Below, in pieces: positions 51,027 through 58,595 of a stretch of 64,000 nucleotides of DNA. How positions within the stretch are numbered: the first letter of the stretch is position 1; every line of letters starts with the position of its first letter. The position numbers and the translations under genes were made by a program. The stretch is taken from the NCBI GenBank assembly GCA_016288215.1, contig JAEEYQ010000009.1:1-64000 (forward strand), in the 5' to 3' direction. The DNA is from Lentisphaeria bacterium. GTDB taxonomy: Bacteria; Verrucomicrobiota; Lentisphaeria; Oligosphaerales; Oligosphaeraceae. The notes below the pieces were generated by a model. The model was not told the DNA's origin. It searched no databases and saw only the letters and a program-made list of their open reading frames with translations.

Positions 51027-52796
51027 TTATCCGAGCCGAGGGGCATCGACAAATTCAAGTTCCTTTTTGGCAAGGCTTTCCAACTCCAGAACAACCACGG
51101 TGTTGACGCCTTTTTTCAGCACGGGAGCGGGAACGTACAGGGTCTCCTGCGGGCCAATGTCCCAATAACGGCCAAGATTGAAGCCGTTGATCCACACAAG
51201 GCCCTTGCGTCCAGGCCGCACAAGGAAGGTGTCCGCCACATGGTCCAAGGTGAATTCCGCGCGGTGGAAGGCGGCTCCGGTCTGGAAGAGACGGAGGGGG
51301 CCGTAGCCGTCCTCCGGCGGGGCGGAAAGGGGCAACGTGGTGTAGTCCCAATCCGTAAGTCGTTGCAGCTCAATGCAGACGCTGCCGACGATGCCCTTGG
51401 GGTCCTTGCCGACATAGGGGCCATAGTTGATGCGGCCGCAGTTCTCCACAAGGACATCCATGACCGCGCCCTCCGGCGGGATGGAGACGGAGATGGGCTT
51501 CTGGCCAGCTTCCCGCATGCGGCTGCCGACGAGCTTGCCATCCAGATAGACTTGCGCATAGTCATTGACCTGGAACAGATGCAGCGACACACGGGGCAGC
51601 GGACCCTCCATGCGGCGGCGGTAGTGGATGAAGCCGAAGGTCTGCCCCAAGGCGTCCATGGTGGGAGGCACCACAGCGTGTCCACGAGTCTCCCCCAAGA
51701 CGTCAAGGCAATCCATAAGTAATACGGATTCAGCAAGTTCCACATTCGGAACACACATCTTCTCCGAAGGAGCCACGGGCCGGATCCGCTCATTGGGCAG
51801 ATAGCGGCTGATGATGTTCTGAAAACTGGTGAACTTGTCGGTGGGGTCGCCGCTTTCGCTCAGGGGACAATCATAGTCATAACTGGTCACGGTGGGGGCA
51901 TAGTCCGTGAACAGATTGCCGTTGGCCCCATTGGTGAAGCCAAAGTTCGTGCCGCCATGGAACATATAGAGATTGACACTGACGCCGCGCTTCAGCATGG
52001 TCTCCAGTTCCGCGCCGGCGCCGCCCTCCTCGGTTCCCGCCGCGCGGACATGGTGCTTTTCACCCCAATGGTCAAACCATCCGTTCCAGAACTCCATGCA
52101 GATGTCCGGCTCGTCAGGGCGCAGCGGGCGGACAACGTCGAAGGAATGGGCGGCGTCAGAGCCGAAATTGACGGCGGCGATGGCCCCCTCCAACATGCCG
52201 CCCTGGAGGAAATGGTGGATTGTGCCGTCGCTGGTGGCGTAAAGGCAATCCAATCCATGTTCCTTGTAGAGGTCACGGATGAAGCGGAGGTAGTTCTTGT
52301 CGCAGCCATAGGAGCCGTATTCGTTCTCCACTTGAATGATGATGACGGGGCCGCCATTGGAGCACATGAAGGGGCGGATGCGCGGCAGCAGCTCATCGTA
52401 GTAGCGTTTGACCGCCTCCATGAACGGCTCGTTGGTGCAGCGGTATTCGAGACCAGGGATGGCCCCCAGCCAGCCGGGCAGGCCGCCGCCCTCCCATTCG
52501 GAGCAGATGTAGGGCCCTGGCCGCAGAATCATGTACAGGCCGTGGCGATGAACCTCCTCCATGTAGCGCTCGATGTCCAGAATGCCGCTGAAATCGAACT
52601 GGCCGGGCTTCAGCTCGTGGAGGTTCCAGCAGGTGTAGGTCTCGATGGTGTTCAGTCCCAAGGCGACGGCCTTGTCCAGCCGGTCCGCCCACAGATCCGG
52701 ATGGATGCGGAAATAGTGCATGGCTCCAGACATGATCTGGAAGGGCTTGCCGTCCAAAAGGAACTGGCGGTTTTTGCATTCAATGGTGTGGGACAC
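51027..52796 (-). CDS. GH35 beta-galactosidase, probably cytoplasmic
   Basis: A 589-aa beta-galactosidase of family 35. Motifs in order: MSGAMHYFRIHPDLW, NTIETYTCWNLHE, LRPGPYICSEWEGGGLPGWL, QVENEYGSYG (acid/base Glu159) and CMEFWNGWFDHWG (nucleophile Glu235). The C terminus has the usual jelly-roll ending WINGFNLGRYWDIGPQETLYVPAP. The start codon is GTG (52796), preceded by a GGGGGG run four bases upstream. No signal peptide, so it acts on imported beta-galactosides. Two copies of the 28-bp motif lie on its sense strand (51353 and 51713). Confidence 0.93.
   Translation of the reverse strand: MSHTIECKNRQFLLDGKPFQIMSGAMHYFRIHPDLWADRLDKAVALGLNTIETYTCWNLHELKPGQFDFSGILDIERYMEEVHRHGLYMILRPGPYICSEWEGGGLPGWLGAIPGLEYRCTNEPFMEAVKRYYDELLPRIRPFMCSNGGPVIIIQVENEYGSYGCDKNYLRFIRDLYKEHGLDCLYATSDGTIHHFLQGGMLEGAIAAVNFGSDAAHSFDVVRPLRPDEPDICMEFWNGWFDHWGEKHHVRAAGTEEGGAGAELETMLKRGVSVNLYMFHGGTNFGFTNGANGNLFTDYAPTVTSYDYDCPLSESGDPTDKFTSFQNIISRYLPNERIRPVAPSEKMCVPNVELAESVLLMDCLDVLGETRGHAVVPPTMDALGQTFGFIHYRRRMEGPLPRVSLHLFQVNDYAQVYLDGKLVGSRMREAGQKPISVSIPPEGAVMDVLVENCGRINYGPYVGKDPKGIVGSVCIELQRLTDWDYTTLPLSAPPEDGYGPLRLFQTGAAFHRAEFTLDHVADTFLVRPGRKGLVWINGFNLGRYWDIGPQETLYVPAPVLKKGVNTVVVLELESLAKKELEFVDAPRLG
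51353..51380 (-). repeat. 28-bp palindromic motif, first copy in the GH35 gene
   Basis: On the minus strand: GTCTGCATTGAGCTGC then AACGACTTACGG. The right half GCAACGACTTAC is identical to that in the CE7 esterase gene at 15185. Confidence 0.55.
51713..51740 (-). repeat. 28-bp palindromic motif, second copy in the GH35 gene
   Basis: On the minus strand: GAACTTGCTGAATCCG then TATTACTTATGG, encoding ELAESVLLM with gta, tta and ctt codons. Confidence 0.5.
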
Positions 52797-52987
52797 GGAA
52801 CCCCCCTTTTTGAAAACTTGTATATATAATATGGAATATAGAATATGTAACGATTCAAAACCCTGTTGGCTTAAGAAAGCAGTTGGCCATGTTTGTCATT
52901 CAGCCCGTTGAGGCCGAATTGCAATGGTCGCTCTTCTCCTTTTATGTGATATTTCCGCATATGCATTAATCTCAAGCGATTATATTA

Positions 52988-53015
52988 TCATAACATATTG
53001 CACTGCAATGAATTA
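52988..53015 (-). repeat. 28-bp palindromic motif in the EttA-GH35 intergenic region
   Basis: On the minus strand: TAATTCATTGCAGTGC then AATATGTTATGA. The dyad is clear here (ATTGC against GCAAT, TAA against TTA). It begins 14 bases after the ettA stop. Confidence 0.6.
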
Positions 53016-53029
53016 CAAAAACAGACAAA

Positions 53030-54685
53030 TCAGCGGCCGCGGCGGTGGAGGTAATGCTCCTTGTCCTTGCCGAGGACGTTCTCCTCGTAGGCCTCGTAGT
53101 TGCCGTCGTACCAGCGGACTTTTCCGTTGCCCTCGAAAATCAGCAGATGGGTGCAGATGCGGTTGAGGAAGAAACGGTCATGGCTGATGACCATGACGCA
53201 GCCGGGGAAGCCCATAATCGCCTCCTCCAACACACGCATCGTATTGACGTCCAAGTCGTTAGTGGGTTCGTCCAACAGCAGGAGATTGCCGCCGCTGCGG
53301 AGCAGTTTGGCCAGATGGACGCGGTTGCGTTCGCCGCCGGAGAGCTGGCCGACCAGCTTCTGCTGCTGAGGACCACGGAAGTTGAAGCGGGAGAGGTAGG
53401 CGCGGGCGTTGATGCGGCGGTCGCCTAGCTGCAGGTCCTCGTTCTCGCCGCAAACCTCCTGATAGACAGTCAGGCTGTCATCGAGGGCGTCGCGGTGCTG
53501 ATCCACATAGGACAGCTGGACGGTCTCCCCCAACCGGATGGTCCCCGAATCCGGCTGGTCCTGCCCCACGATCATGCGGAACAGCGTGGTCTTGCCAATG
53601 CCATTGGGGCCAATGACGCCGACCACGCCACCGCGGGGCAGCGAGAAGCTGCAGTGGTCTATTAACGTCCTGCCGTTGAAGCCTTTGCATAAATCCTCCA
53701 CAACGAGGACCGTGTCGCCCAGCCGCGGCCCTGGCGGAATCTGGATGCTGATGTCGTCCTGCCGCACCTCGAATTTCTGTCCGGCCAGCTCTTCATAGCG
53801 GCTGACGCGGGCCTGGCTTTTCTTCAGGCGCCCGGAGGGAGAGCTGTTGATCCACTCCAACTCCCGCGCGAGAACCCGCTGCCGTTGCGTCTCCTTCTTC
53901 TCGATGACGCGAAGAAGCTCCTGCTTCTGCTGCAGCCATGAGCTGTAGTTGCCCTCGAAGGGAAGGCCCCGGGTGTTTTCAATCTCCAGAATCCATTTCG
54001 TGATGTGATCGAGAAAATAGCGGTCGTGGGTCACGATGATGACCGTGCCCGGATACTCGCGCAGGGTCTTTTCGAGCCACGAGATGGTCTCCGCGTCCAG
54101 ATGGTTCGTCGGCTCGTCCAACAGCAGCAGATCCGGCTTCTCCAGCAGTGCCTTGCACAGCGCGACACGGCGCCGTTCGCCGCCGGAGAGCTTCGTCACG
54201 TCCGCATGGTCGGGCGGCAGCACCAACGCCTCCGACGCCACGTCCAGAAGATGGTCGATGTTCCATCCGTCCAGCCGATCAATTTCGTTCTGAAGGAAGT
54301 CGAATTCATCGTTGATCTTCTCCATCTCCTTCTCAGGCAGGTCCTCCCCCATCTTCTCCATGACTTCGTCATAGCGGGTGATCAGCGCCTGAATGGGGGC
54401 CATGGCCTCCTCCAGATTGCCGCGGACATCCTTTTCGGGGTTCAGCTTCGGCTCCTGCGGAACCAGCAGGGCGCGGCAGCCTTTCGTAATCTGCGCCGTG
54501 CCCTGGATGTCCTTGTCGATGCCCGCCATGATGCGCAGCAGCGTGGATTTGCCCGCGCCATTCTCCCCCACGATGCCGATTTTCGCCCCTAAATAGAAGC
54601 ACAGGTTGAAATTCTGCAGAATCGGCTTGTCCGTATAGTATTTGGACATGTTCTGCATCTGGAAGACAAACTGGGGAGAGGCCAT
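53030..54685 (-). CDS. ettA: Energy-dependent translational throttle protein EttA (ABC-F)
   Basis: A 551-aa soluble ABC-F ATPase with two nucleotide-binding domains that binds the ribosomal E site and gates entry into elongation according to the ADP/ATP ratio. First Walker A GENGAGKST (40-48), LSGGERRRVALCKALL and LLLLDEPTNHLDAETI; second GPNGIGKTT, LSGGERNRVHLAKLL and LLLDEPTNDLDVNT. The arm/linker between them contains ELEWINSSPSGRLKKSQARVSRYEEL, the EttA-specific stretch, and the arm in domain 1 (PEKEMEKINDEFDFLQNEI) is present. Length matches E. coli EttA (555 aa). AGGAG lies before the ATG. Confidence 0.95.
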   Translation of the reverse strand: MASPQFVFQMQNMSKYYTDKPILQNFNLCFYLGAKIGIVGENGAGKSTLLRIMAGIDKDIQGTAQITKGCRALLVPQEPKLNPEKDVRGNLEEAMAPIQALITRYDEVMEKMGEDLPEKEMEKINDEFDFLQNEIDRLDGWNIDHLLDVASEALVLPPDHADVTKLSGGERRRVALCKALLEKPDLLLLDEPTNHLDAETISWLEKTLREYPGTVIIVTHDRYFLDHITKWILEIENTRGLPFEGNYSSWLQQKQELLRVIEKKETQRQRVLARELEWINSSPSGRLKKSQARVSRYEELAGQKFEVRQDDISIQIPPGPRLGDTVLVVEDLCKGFNGRTLIDHCSFSLPRGGVVGVIGPNGIGKTTLFRMIVGQDQPDSGTIRLGETVQLSYVDQHRDALDDSLTVYQEVCGENEDLQLGDRRINARAYLSRFNFRGPQQQKLVGQLSGGERNRVHLAKLLRSGGNLLLLDEPTNDLDVNTMRVLEEAIMGFPGCVMVISHDRFFLNRICTHLLIFEGNGKVRWYDGNYEAYEENVLGKDKEHYLHRRGR

Positions 54686-55042
54686 GGCGAGCTCCTGTCA
54701 ATGGAAAACGGATTCATGAAACAGTCATGACATAGAAGATAGCCGTCCTTTCACGAATGGCAACCCGAAAACGGCCCAAACCGAAGAATTTCTTCCACAA
54801 CGCCCCGCAATGGAGACTTCCGCGTCCCGCGTCCCACGTTCCACGTTCCGCGTCCCATGTCCCACGTTCCATATTCCACGTCCCACAAGCCACGTCTAGC
54901 GGGAATTCATGAGGTGTCAACTTGACTTTTGCCGTCAGAAAGGTACGTTATATGACAGTTGCGCGGGATTTGTCTCGCGCATTTTGTGTTTTAACCGTTC
55001 CTTTGGCGGAAGGCGCCGCCTGTTACTCTGCGCCGTTTCATC
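54686..55042. other. 357-base divergent intergenic region with GTCCCACGTTCC repeats
   Basis: Between the divergent ettA and antiporter genes. 54812-54897 is a tract of GTCCCACGTTCC/GCGTCCC units related to the repeats at 33.7 and 38.2 kb. A -35 TTGACT (54922-54927) is followed at 16 bases by a weak -10 TACGTT (54944-54949), a possible antiporter promoter with a leader of about 90 bases. Confidence 0.5.
54812..54897 (+). repeat. GTCCCACGTTCC simple repeat tract
   Basis: About ten irregular 7-bp units such as CGCGTCC, CACGTTC and CACGTCC. Composition and unit size resemble the GTCTCCC tracts at 33.7 and 38.2 kb, with T replaced by C/G at several places. Confidence 0.65.
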
Positions 55043-57193
55043 ATGTCACAGCAAATCGCGTTTCTGGCCATACAGATTGGCATTATTCTGTTGGTGGCCC
55101 GCCTCTTCGGCATCCTCTTCACCAAAATCAAGGTTCCTCCGGTCATGGGAGAGCTGATGGCAGGAATCCTTCTTGGCCCCTACTGCCTGGGCGGCATCGG
55201 GCTGCCCCTCCATGGCTTTGAGAACGGACTCTTCCCGTTGGTGAAAGGCTCTGTAATTCCCGTGGATCCAAAGCTTTACAGCATGGCGACGATGGGGTCC
55301 ATCGTCCTGCTGTTCATCTCCGGCCTGGAGACGGACGTGCGGACCTTCTTCCGCTATTCCATCGTCGGCACCATTGTGGGCATCGGCGGCATCGTGTGCT
55401 CCTTCCTCTGCGGCGCGGCGGTGGGCGTCTGGGTGCTCGACTGGACCTTCATGGATCCCCGCACCCTGTTTCTTGGCATCCTGTGCACGGCCACGTCCGT
55501 GGGCATCTCCGCCCGCATTCTGTCAGAGCATCAGTTCATGGACGCCCCGGAAGGGGTCACCATCATGGCGGCGGCAGTCATCGACGATGTTCTGGGCATT
55601 GTCTGTCTCGCGATAGTGGCCGGCATTGCGCGGGTGGAGCTGACGGGGGGCACCATGGACTGGGGCCACATCGGCCTCATCACCGTCAAGAGCTTCGCCA
55701 TCTGGCTGGGCGCCAGCGCGGCGGGCCTCCTCTTCTCACGTCACATCGCCGACATGCTCAAATGGTTCCGCCGCTCCGTCATCATCTCCTCCTTGGCCTT
55801 TGGCATGGCGCTGCTGGTGGCGGGCTTCTTCGAGCAGGCTGGCCTGGCCATGATCATCGGCGCCTTCGTCATGGGGCTGAGCCTGTCCAAGACGGACATC
55901 GCGTTCAAGATCCGCGCCGGCCTGGAGCCGCTGAACGCCTTCTTCGTGCCCCTGTTCTTCGTCGTCATGGGCATGTTAGTGGACATCCGGGTCATGAAGG
56001 ATCCCTGGGTGCTGAAAATCGGCCTCATCTTCACGCTGATGGCCATCATCGGCAAGATCGTGGGCTGCGCCCTCCCCGCCTTCACGATGAACTTCAACGG
56101 GTTAGGAGCCTTCCGCATAGGCATTGGCATGATCCCCCGCTGCGAAGTGGTGCTCATCATCGCGGGCATCGCCGCCACCACCATGATGAAGAACCCCGCG
56201 TTGGCGCAGGGCATGGACGCCACGCTGCCCATGGAAGTCCCCATCTTTGACAGCCGCCTCTTCGGCATCGCCATCATCATGCCGCTGATCACCGCCCTTC
56301 TCGCACCGCCGCTGCTGAAAATGGTCCTCTCCATCAAGGGGAAAGGAGTCCGCCACGAGACCAAGGGCAAGAACGACTGCGTCACCACCTTCAGCTTCCA
56401 TACGGAAGGCATCGCCAACTTCGTGCTGCAGGAGATCATCACTTTGCTGGAGAACGAGGGCTTCATGCACTCCTCCATCTCCAAAGGCATCCGGCTCATT
56501 CACTTCCGCAAGGAGGACAGCATCTTCTCCCTGCGCGTCGACGGACGGACTTTCGTCTTCAATTCGGACGTCTCCATGGTCCCCCTCATCAAAACCACTC
56601 TCTATGAAAGCGTCATCGAGCTCCATCAGAGCCTGTCCGAACTTCAGCAGCTGACCAAGCCGGAAACCCTCCGCAGCGAGCTCTACGGCACCGCCAAGGC
56701 GCCCACCGCCCCGCCGCCAGACGCCGTGCCCCCCGACACCGCCGCCAGCTCCCTCGAGAAGCTCATCCGTCCGGAGACCATTCTCGTCAATTTCAAGGCG
56801 GCCACCATGGAGGAGGCCATCCACAGCATGATCCACGCCATGGAACGACAGACGCCGTTGCGGAATCCGGAGCAATGCGCTTTGGATGTCCTTGATAGAG
56901 AACAGGTTGCGTCAACATATCAGGGTTTCGGCATCTCCCTTCCCCATGCCCGGACAGACGGCGTGGGCCAGCTCTCCGTTCTCATGGCCATCAGTCCGGA
57001 GGGCGTCCCCATGTCCGACGACGCCCAACAGGAGAAGTCCCATATCATCATCCTGAGCCTGACCCCAAAAGACCAGGCGGAGCCTTATCTCCACTTCATC
57101 ACCACCATCGCCGGCGTCCTTCAGCAGCCTGACAAGCGGGACATCCTGCTGCACGCCACCACGGCCAAAGAAGCCGCCGCTGTCTTTCATTGA
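55043..57193 (+). CDS. CPA2-family cation/proton antiporter fused to a PTS EIIA domain
   Basis: A 716-aa membrane protein. Residues ~1-430 form a KefB/NapA-like Na+(K+)/H+ antiporter of 12-13 segments, with GELMAGILLGPYCLGG, TATSVGISARIL, and AAVIDDVLGIVCLAIVAG, whose two Asp match the ND/DD ion-binding site of the family. Residues ~585-716 are a PTS EIIA type-2 (mannitol/fructose-like) domain: ISLPHARTDGVGQLSV with the phosphorylatable His635. A KdpD/UspA-like linker lies between. Fusions of CPA2 antiporters with EIIA occur in several phyla and are thought to couple ion exchange to carbon status. The EIIA half contains a 28-bp motif copy (56885). Confidence 0.9.
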   Translation: MSQQIAFLAIQIGIILLVARLFGILFTKIKVPPVMGELMAGILLGPYCLGGIGLPLHGFENGLFPLVKGSVIPVDPKLYSMATMGSIVLLFISGLETDVRTFFRYSIVGTIVGIGGIVCSFLCGAAVGVWVLDWTFMDPRTLFLGILCTATSVGISARILSEHQFMDAPEGVTIMAAAVIDDVLGIVCLAIVAGIARVELTGGTMDWGHIGLITVKSFAIWLGASAAGLLFSRHIADMLKWFRRSVIISSLAFGMALLVAGFFEQAGLAMIIGAFVMGLSLSKTDIAFKIRAGLEPLNAFFVPLFFVVMGMLVDIRVMKDPWVLKIGLIFTLMAIIGKIVGCALPAFTMNFNGLGAFRIGIGMIPRCEVVLIIAGIAATTMMKNPALAQGMDATLPMEVPIFDSRLFGIAIIMPLITALLAPPLLKMVLSIKGKGVRHETKGKNDCVTTFSFHTEGIANFVLQEIITLLENEGFMHSSISKGIRLIHFRKEDSIFSLRVDGRTFVFNSDVSMVPLIKTTLYESVIELHQSLSELQQLTKPETLRSELYGTAKAPTAPPPDAVPPDTAASSLEKLIRPETILVNFKAATMEEAIHSMIHAMERQTPLRNPEQCALDVLDREQVASTYQGFGISLPHARTDGVGQLSVLMAISPEGVPMSDDAQQEKSHIIILSLTPKDQAEPYLHFITTIAGVLQQPDKRDILLHATTAKEAAAVFH

Positions 57194-57215
57194 AAATCGG
57201 CCACTAAAAACTTTG

Positions 57216-57243
57216 TAACATATTGAATATGAGAGAGTTACAA
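57216..57243 (+). repeat. 28-bp palindromic motif just upstream of the metallophosphoesterase
   Basis: TAACATATTGAATATG then AGAGAGTTACAA. Including flanks, TTGTAAC pairs with GTTACAA. It ends two bases before the ATG at 57246, so it overlaps any ribosome-binding site. Confidence 0.65.
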
Positions 57244-57245
57244 TA

Positions 57246-58157
57246 ATGCTGACGTTCTGCGTGTTTGCGGATCTGCACTATCGTGTGGGAGACTGGAGCT
57301 GGTGCGAAAGACGCCTTGACCGCATTCTGGAACGCGCCTGCCGCGAAAAGGCCGCCTTCGTCATGCACTGCGGCGACTTCTGCCATGATGTCATCGGAGC
57401 TCATGCCATCATTGACAAGTACAACCATGCGCCAATCCCTGCCTATCATACCGTCGGAAACCATGATTTCGAATCCACCGACGGCCTCTCCATCGTCCTT
57501 GACGCCTACCGCATGCCCAAAAACTTCTATTGCTTCGACAAGGACGGCGTCCGTCTCATCTCCCTCGACACAAACTACCATTACGGCGACGATGGAAAAC
57601 TCCTCCATTACGCCGACGACACAGCCTGGGCCAAATGCCATCAGAGCAACCTGATCATTCCCCCCGAGGAGCTCGATTTCCTCTGCGACGCCCTTGCCAC
57701 GTCCTCCGGCCCCTGCGTCATCTTCTCGCATTCAAGCGCCATTCGGGAGCATTCCCTCGCGAACGCCCACGAAATTCGGCGTCGGGTCAAAGAGGCCCGC
57801 AAAGGGCACCCTGTCCTCTGGATCAACGGACACCACCACCGCAACCGACTCACGTTCGCCGACGGCTCCGCCTGGCTCGACCTTAACACCGCCTCCTCAG
57901 ACTGGCTGAACACGCCCCACCACCTCTATCCTGCGGAGCTCATGTCAAAATACGGCTGCTCCGACCATACGCTGCTTCTGGAGGACGAACTCTCCGCCAT
58001 CATCACCGTTGATATGGACGGAACCTTTGACATCCATGGCTCCAAAACGCAGCCCTATCTCGGCATAACTCACGAGATGGCAGGGAATTCCAGCTATGAC
58101 GAGGAAGGATGCCCCTTCGACTACGAAATCCTCTCCGCCCGCTTCAAACTTGACTGA
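57246..58157 (+). CDS. Calcineurin-like metallophosphoesterase
   Basis: A 303-aa dinuclear-metal phosphoesterase of the Icc/CpdA-like group. Metal ligands in order: Asp9 and His11 (FADLHYR), Asp44 (HCGDFCHD), Asn72-His73 (TVGNHDFE), His in VIFSHSS and the final GHHHRN. No signal peptide, so cytoplasmic. Possible substrates include cyclic nucleotides, phosphodiesters or phosphoproteins; the sequence does not decide. The stop of the antiporter lies 52 bases upstream. The start codon is embedded in AT-rich DNA with the 28-bp motif instead of a clear Shine-Dalgarno sequence. It ends in a bidirectional hairpin with the small gene on the other strand. Confidence 0.9.
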   Translation: MLTFCVFADLHYRVGDWSWCERRLDRILERACREKAAFVMHCGDFCHDVIGAHAIIDKYNHAPIPAYHTVGNHDFESTDGLSIVLDAYRMPKNFYCFDKDGVRLISLDTNYHYGDDGKLLHYADDTAWAKCHQSNLIIPPEELDFLCDALATSSGPCVIFSHSSAIREHSLANAHEIRRRVKEARKGHPVLWINGHHHRNRLTFADGSAWLDLNTASSDWLNTPHHLYPAELMSKYGCSDHTLLLEDELSAIITVDMDGTFDIHGSKTQPYLGITHEMAGNSSYDEEGCPFDYEILSARFKLD

Positions 58158-58174
58158 GCCAATCCCCAAACGCA

Positions 58175-58217
58175 AATGGCGGCAAGGCCCCTGAAAAGGG
58201 TTTGCCCTGCCGCCATT
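58175..58217. terminator. Bidirectional hairpin between convergent genes
   Basis: AATGGCGGCA (58175-58184) pairs perfectly with TGCCGCCATT (58208-58217), with an inner AGGCCCC/AGGGTTT partial stem. There is no T-run on either side, so termination is inferred from symmetry and position. Confidence 0.65.
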
Positions 58218-58244
58218 CAATGCCGCGGTATTCCAACCGCCGAA

Positions 58245-58502
58245 TCACATGTTGGCGATCTTCTCGTCGATGGCGCTGACGATTTTGGATTTGGAGAGGC
58301 TCAACACCATTTCAGGGATTTTGATGCCGAACTTCTGCAGATCCTCGCAGATTTTGCCCGCTTCGTTGGAGCTCAGATAGCTGCTCAGCTCCTGCAGTTT
58401 CTCCTTGCTGTAGCCAGGTTTGTTGAAGCCAGCCAGAATGTCCTCGCCAAAGGAGCTTTTCATCTGCTGAATCAATTCCGTGAGCTTGTCATTCATTTCC
58501 AT
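58245..58502 (-). CDS. Small helical protein of unknown function
   Basis: An 85-aa acidic/basic helical protein (MNDKLTELIQQMKSSFGED...KLQELSSYLSSNEAGKICED...SKIVSAIDEKIANM) with no signal peptide or membrane segment. AGGAAT lies eight bases before the ATG at 58502; a second ATG at 58496 would remove two residues. The real-gene evidence is the ribosome-binding site, the codon use and the shared terminator with the convergent metallophosphoesterase. No family recognised; the repeated amphipathic helices suggest a protein-interaction module. Confidence 0.65.
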   Translation of the reverse strand: MEMNDKLTELIQQMKSSFGEDILAGFNKPGYSKEKLQELSSYLSSNEAGKICEDLQKFGIKIPEMVLSLSKSKIVSAIDEKIANM

Positions 58503-58595
58503 TGTCGGATTCCTTATTATTGTGAATTTGGTTCATGGGCCGCATCCAACATGGATAACAGCCCGAATCGTTCCAATTCCAAAATCGCCAAATCC

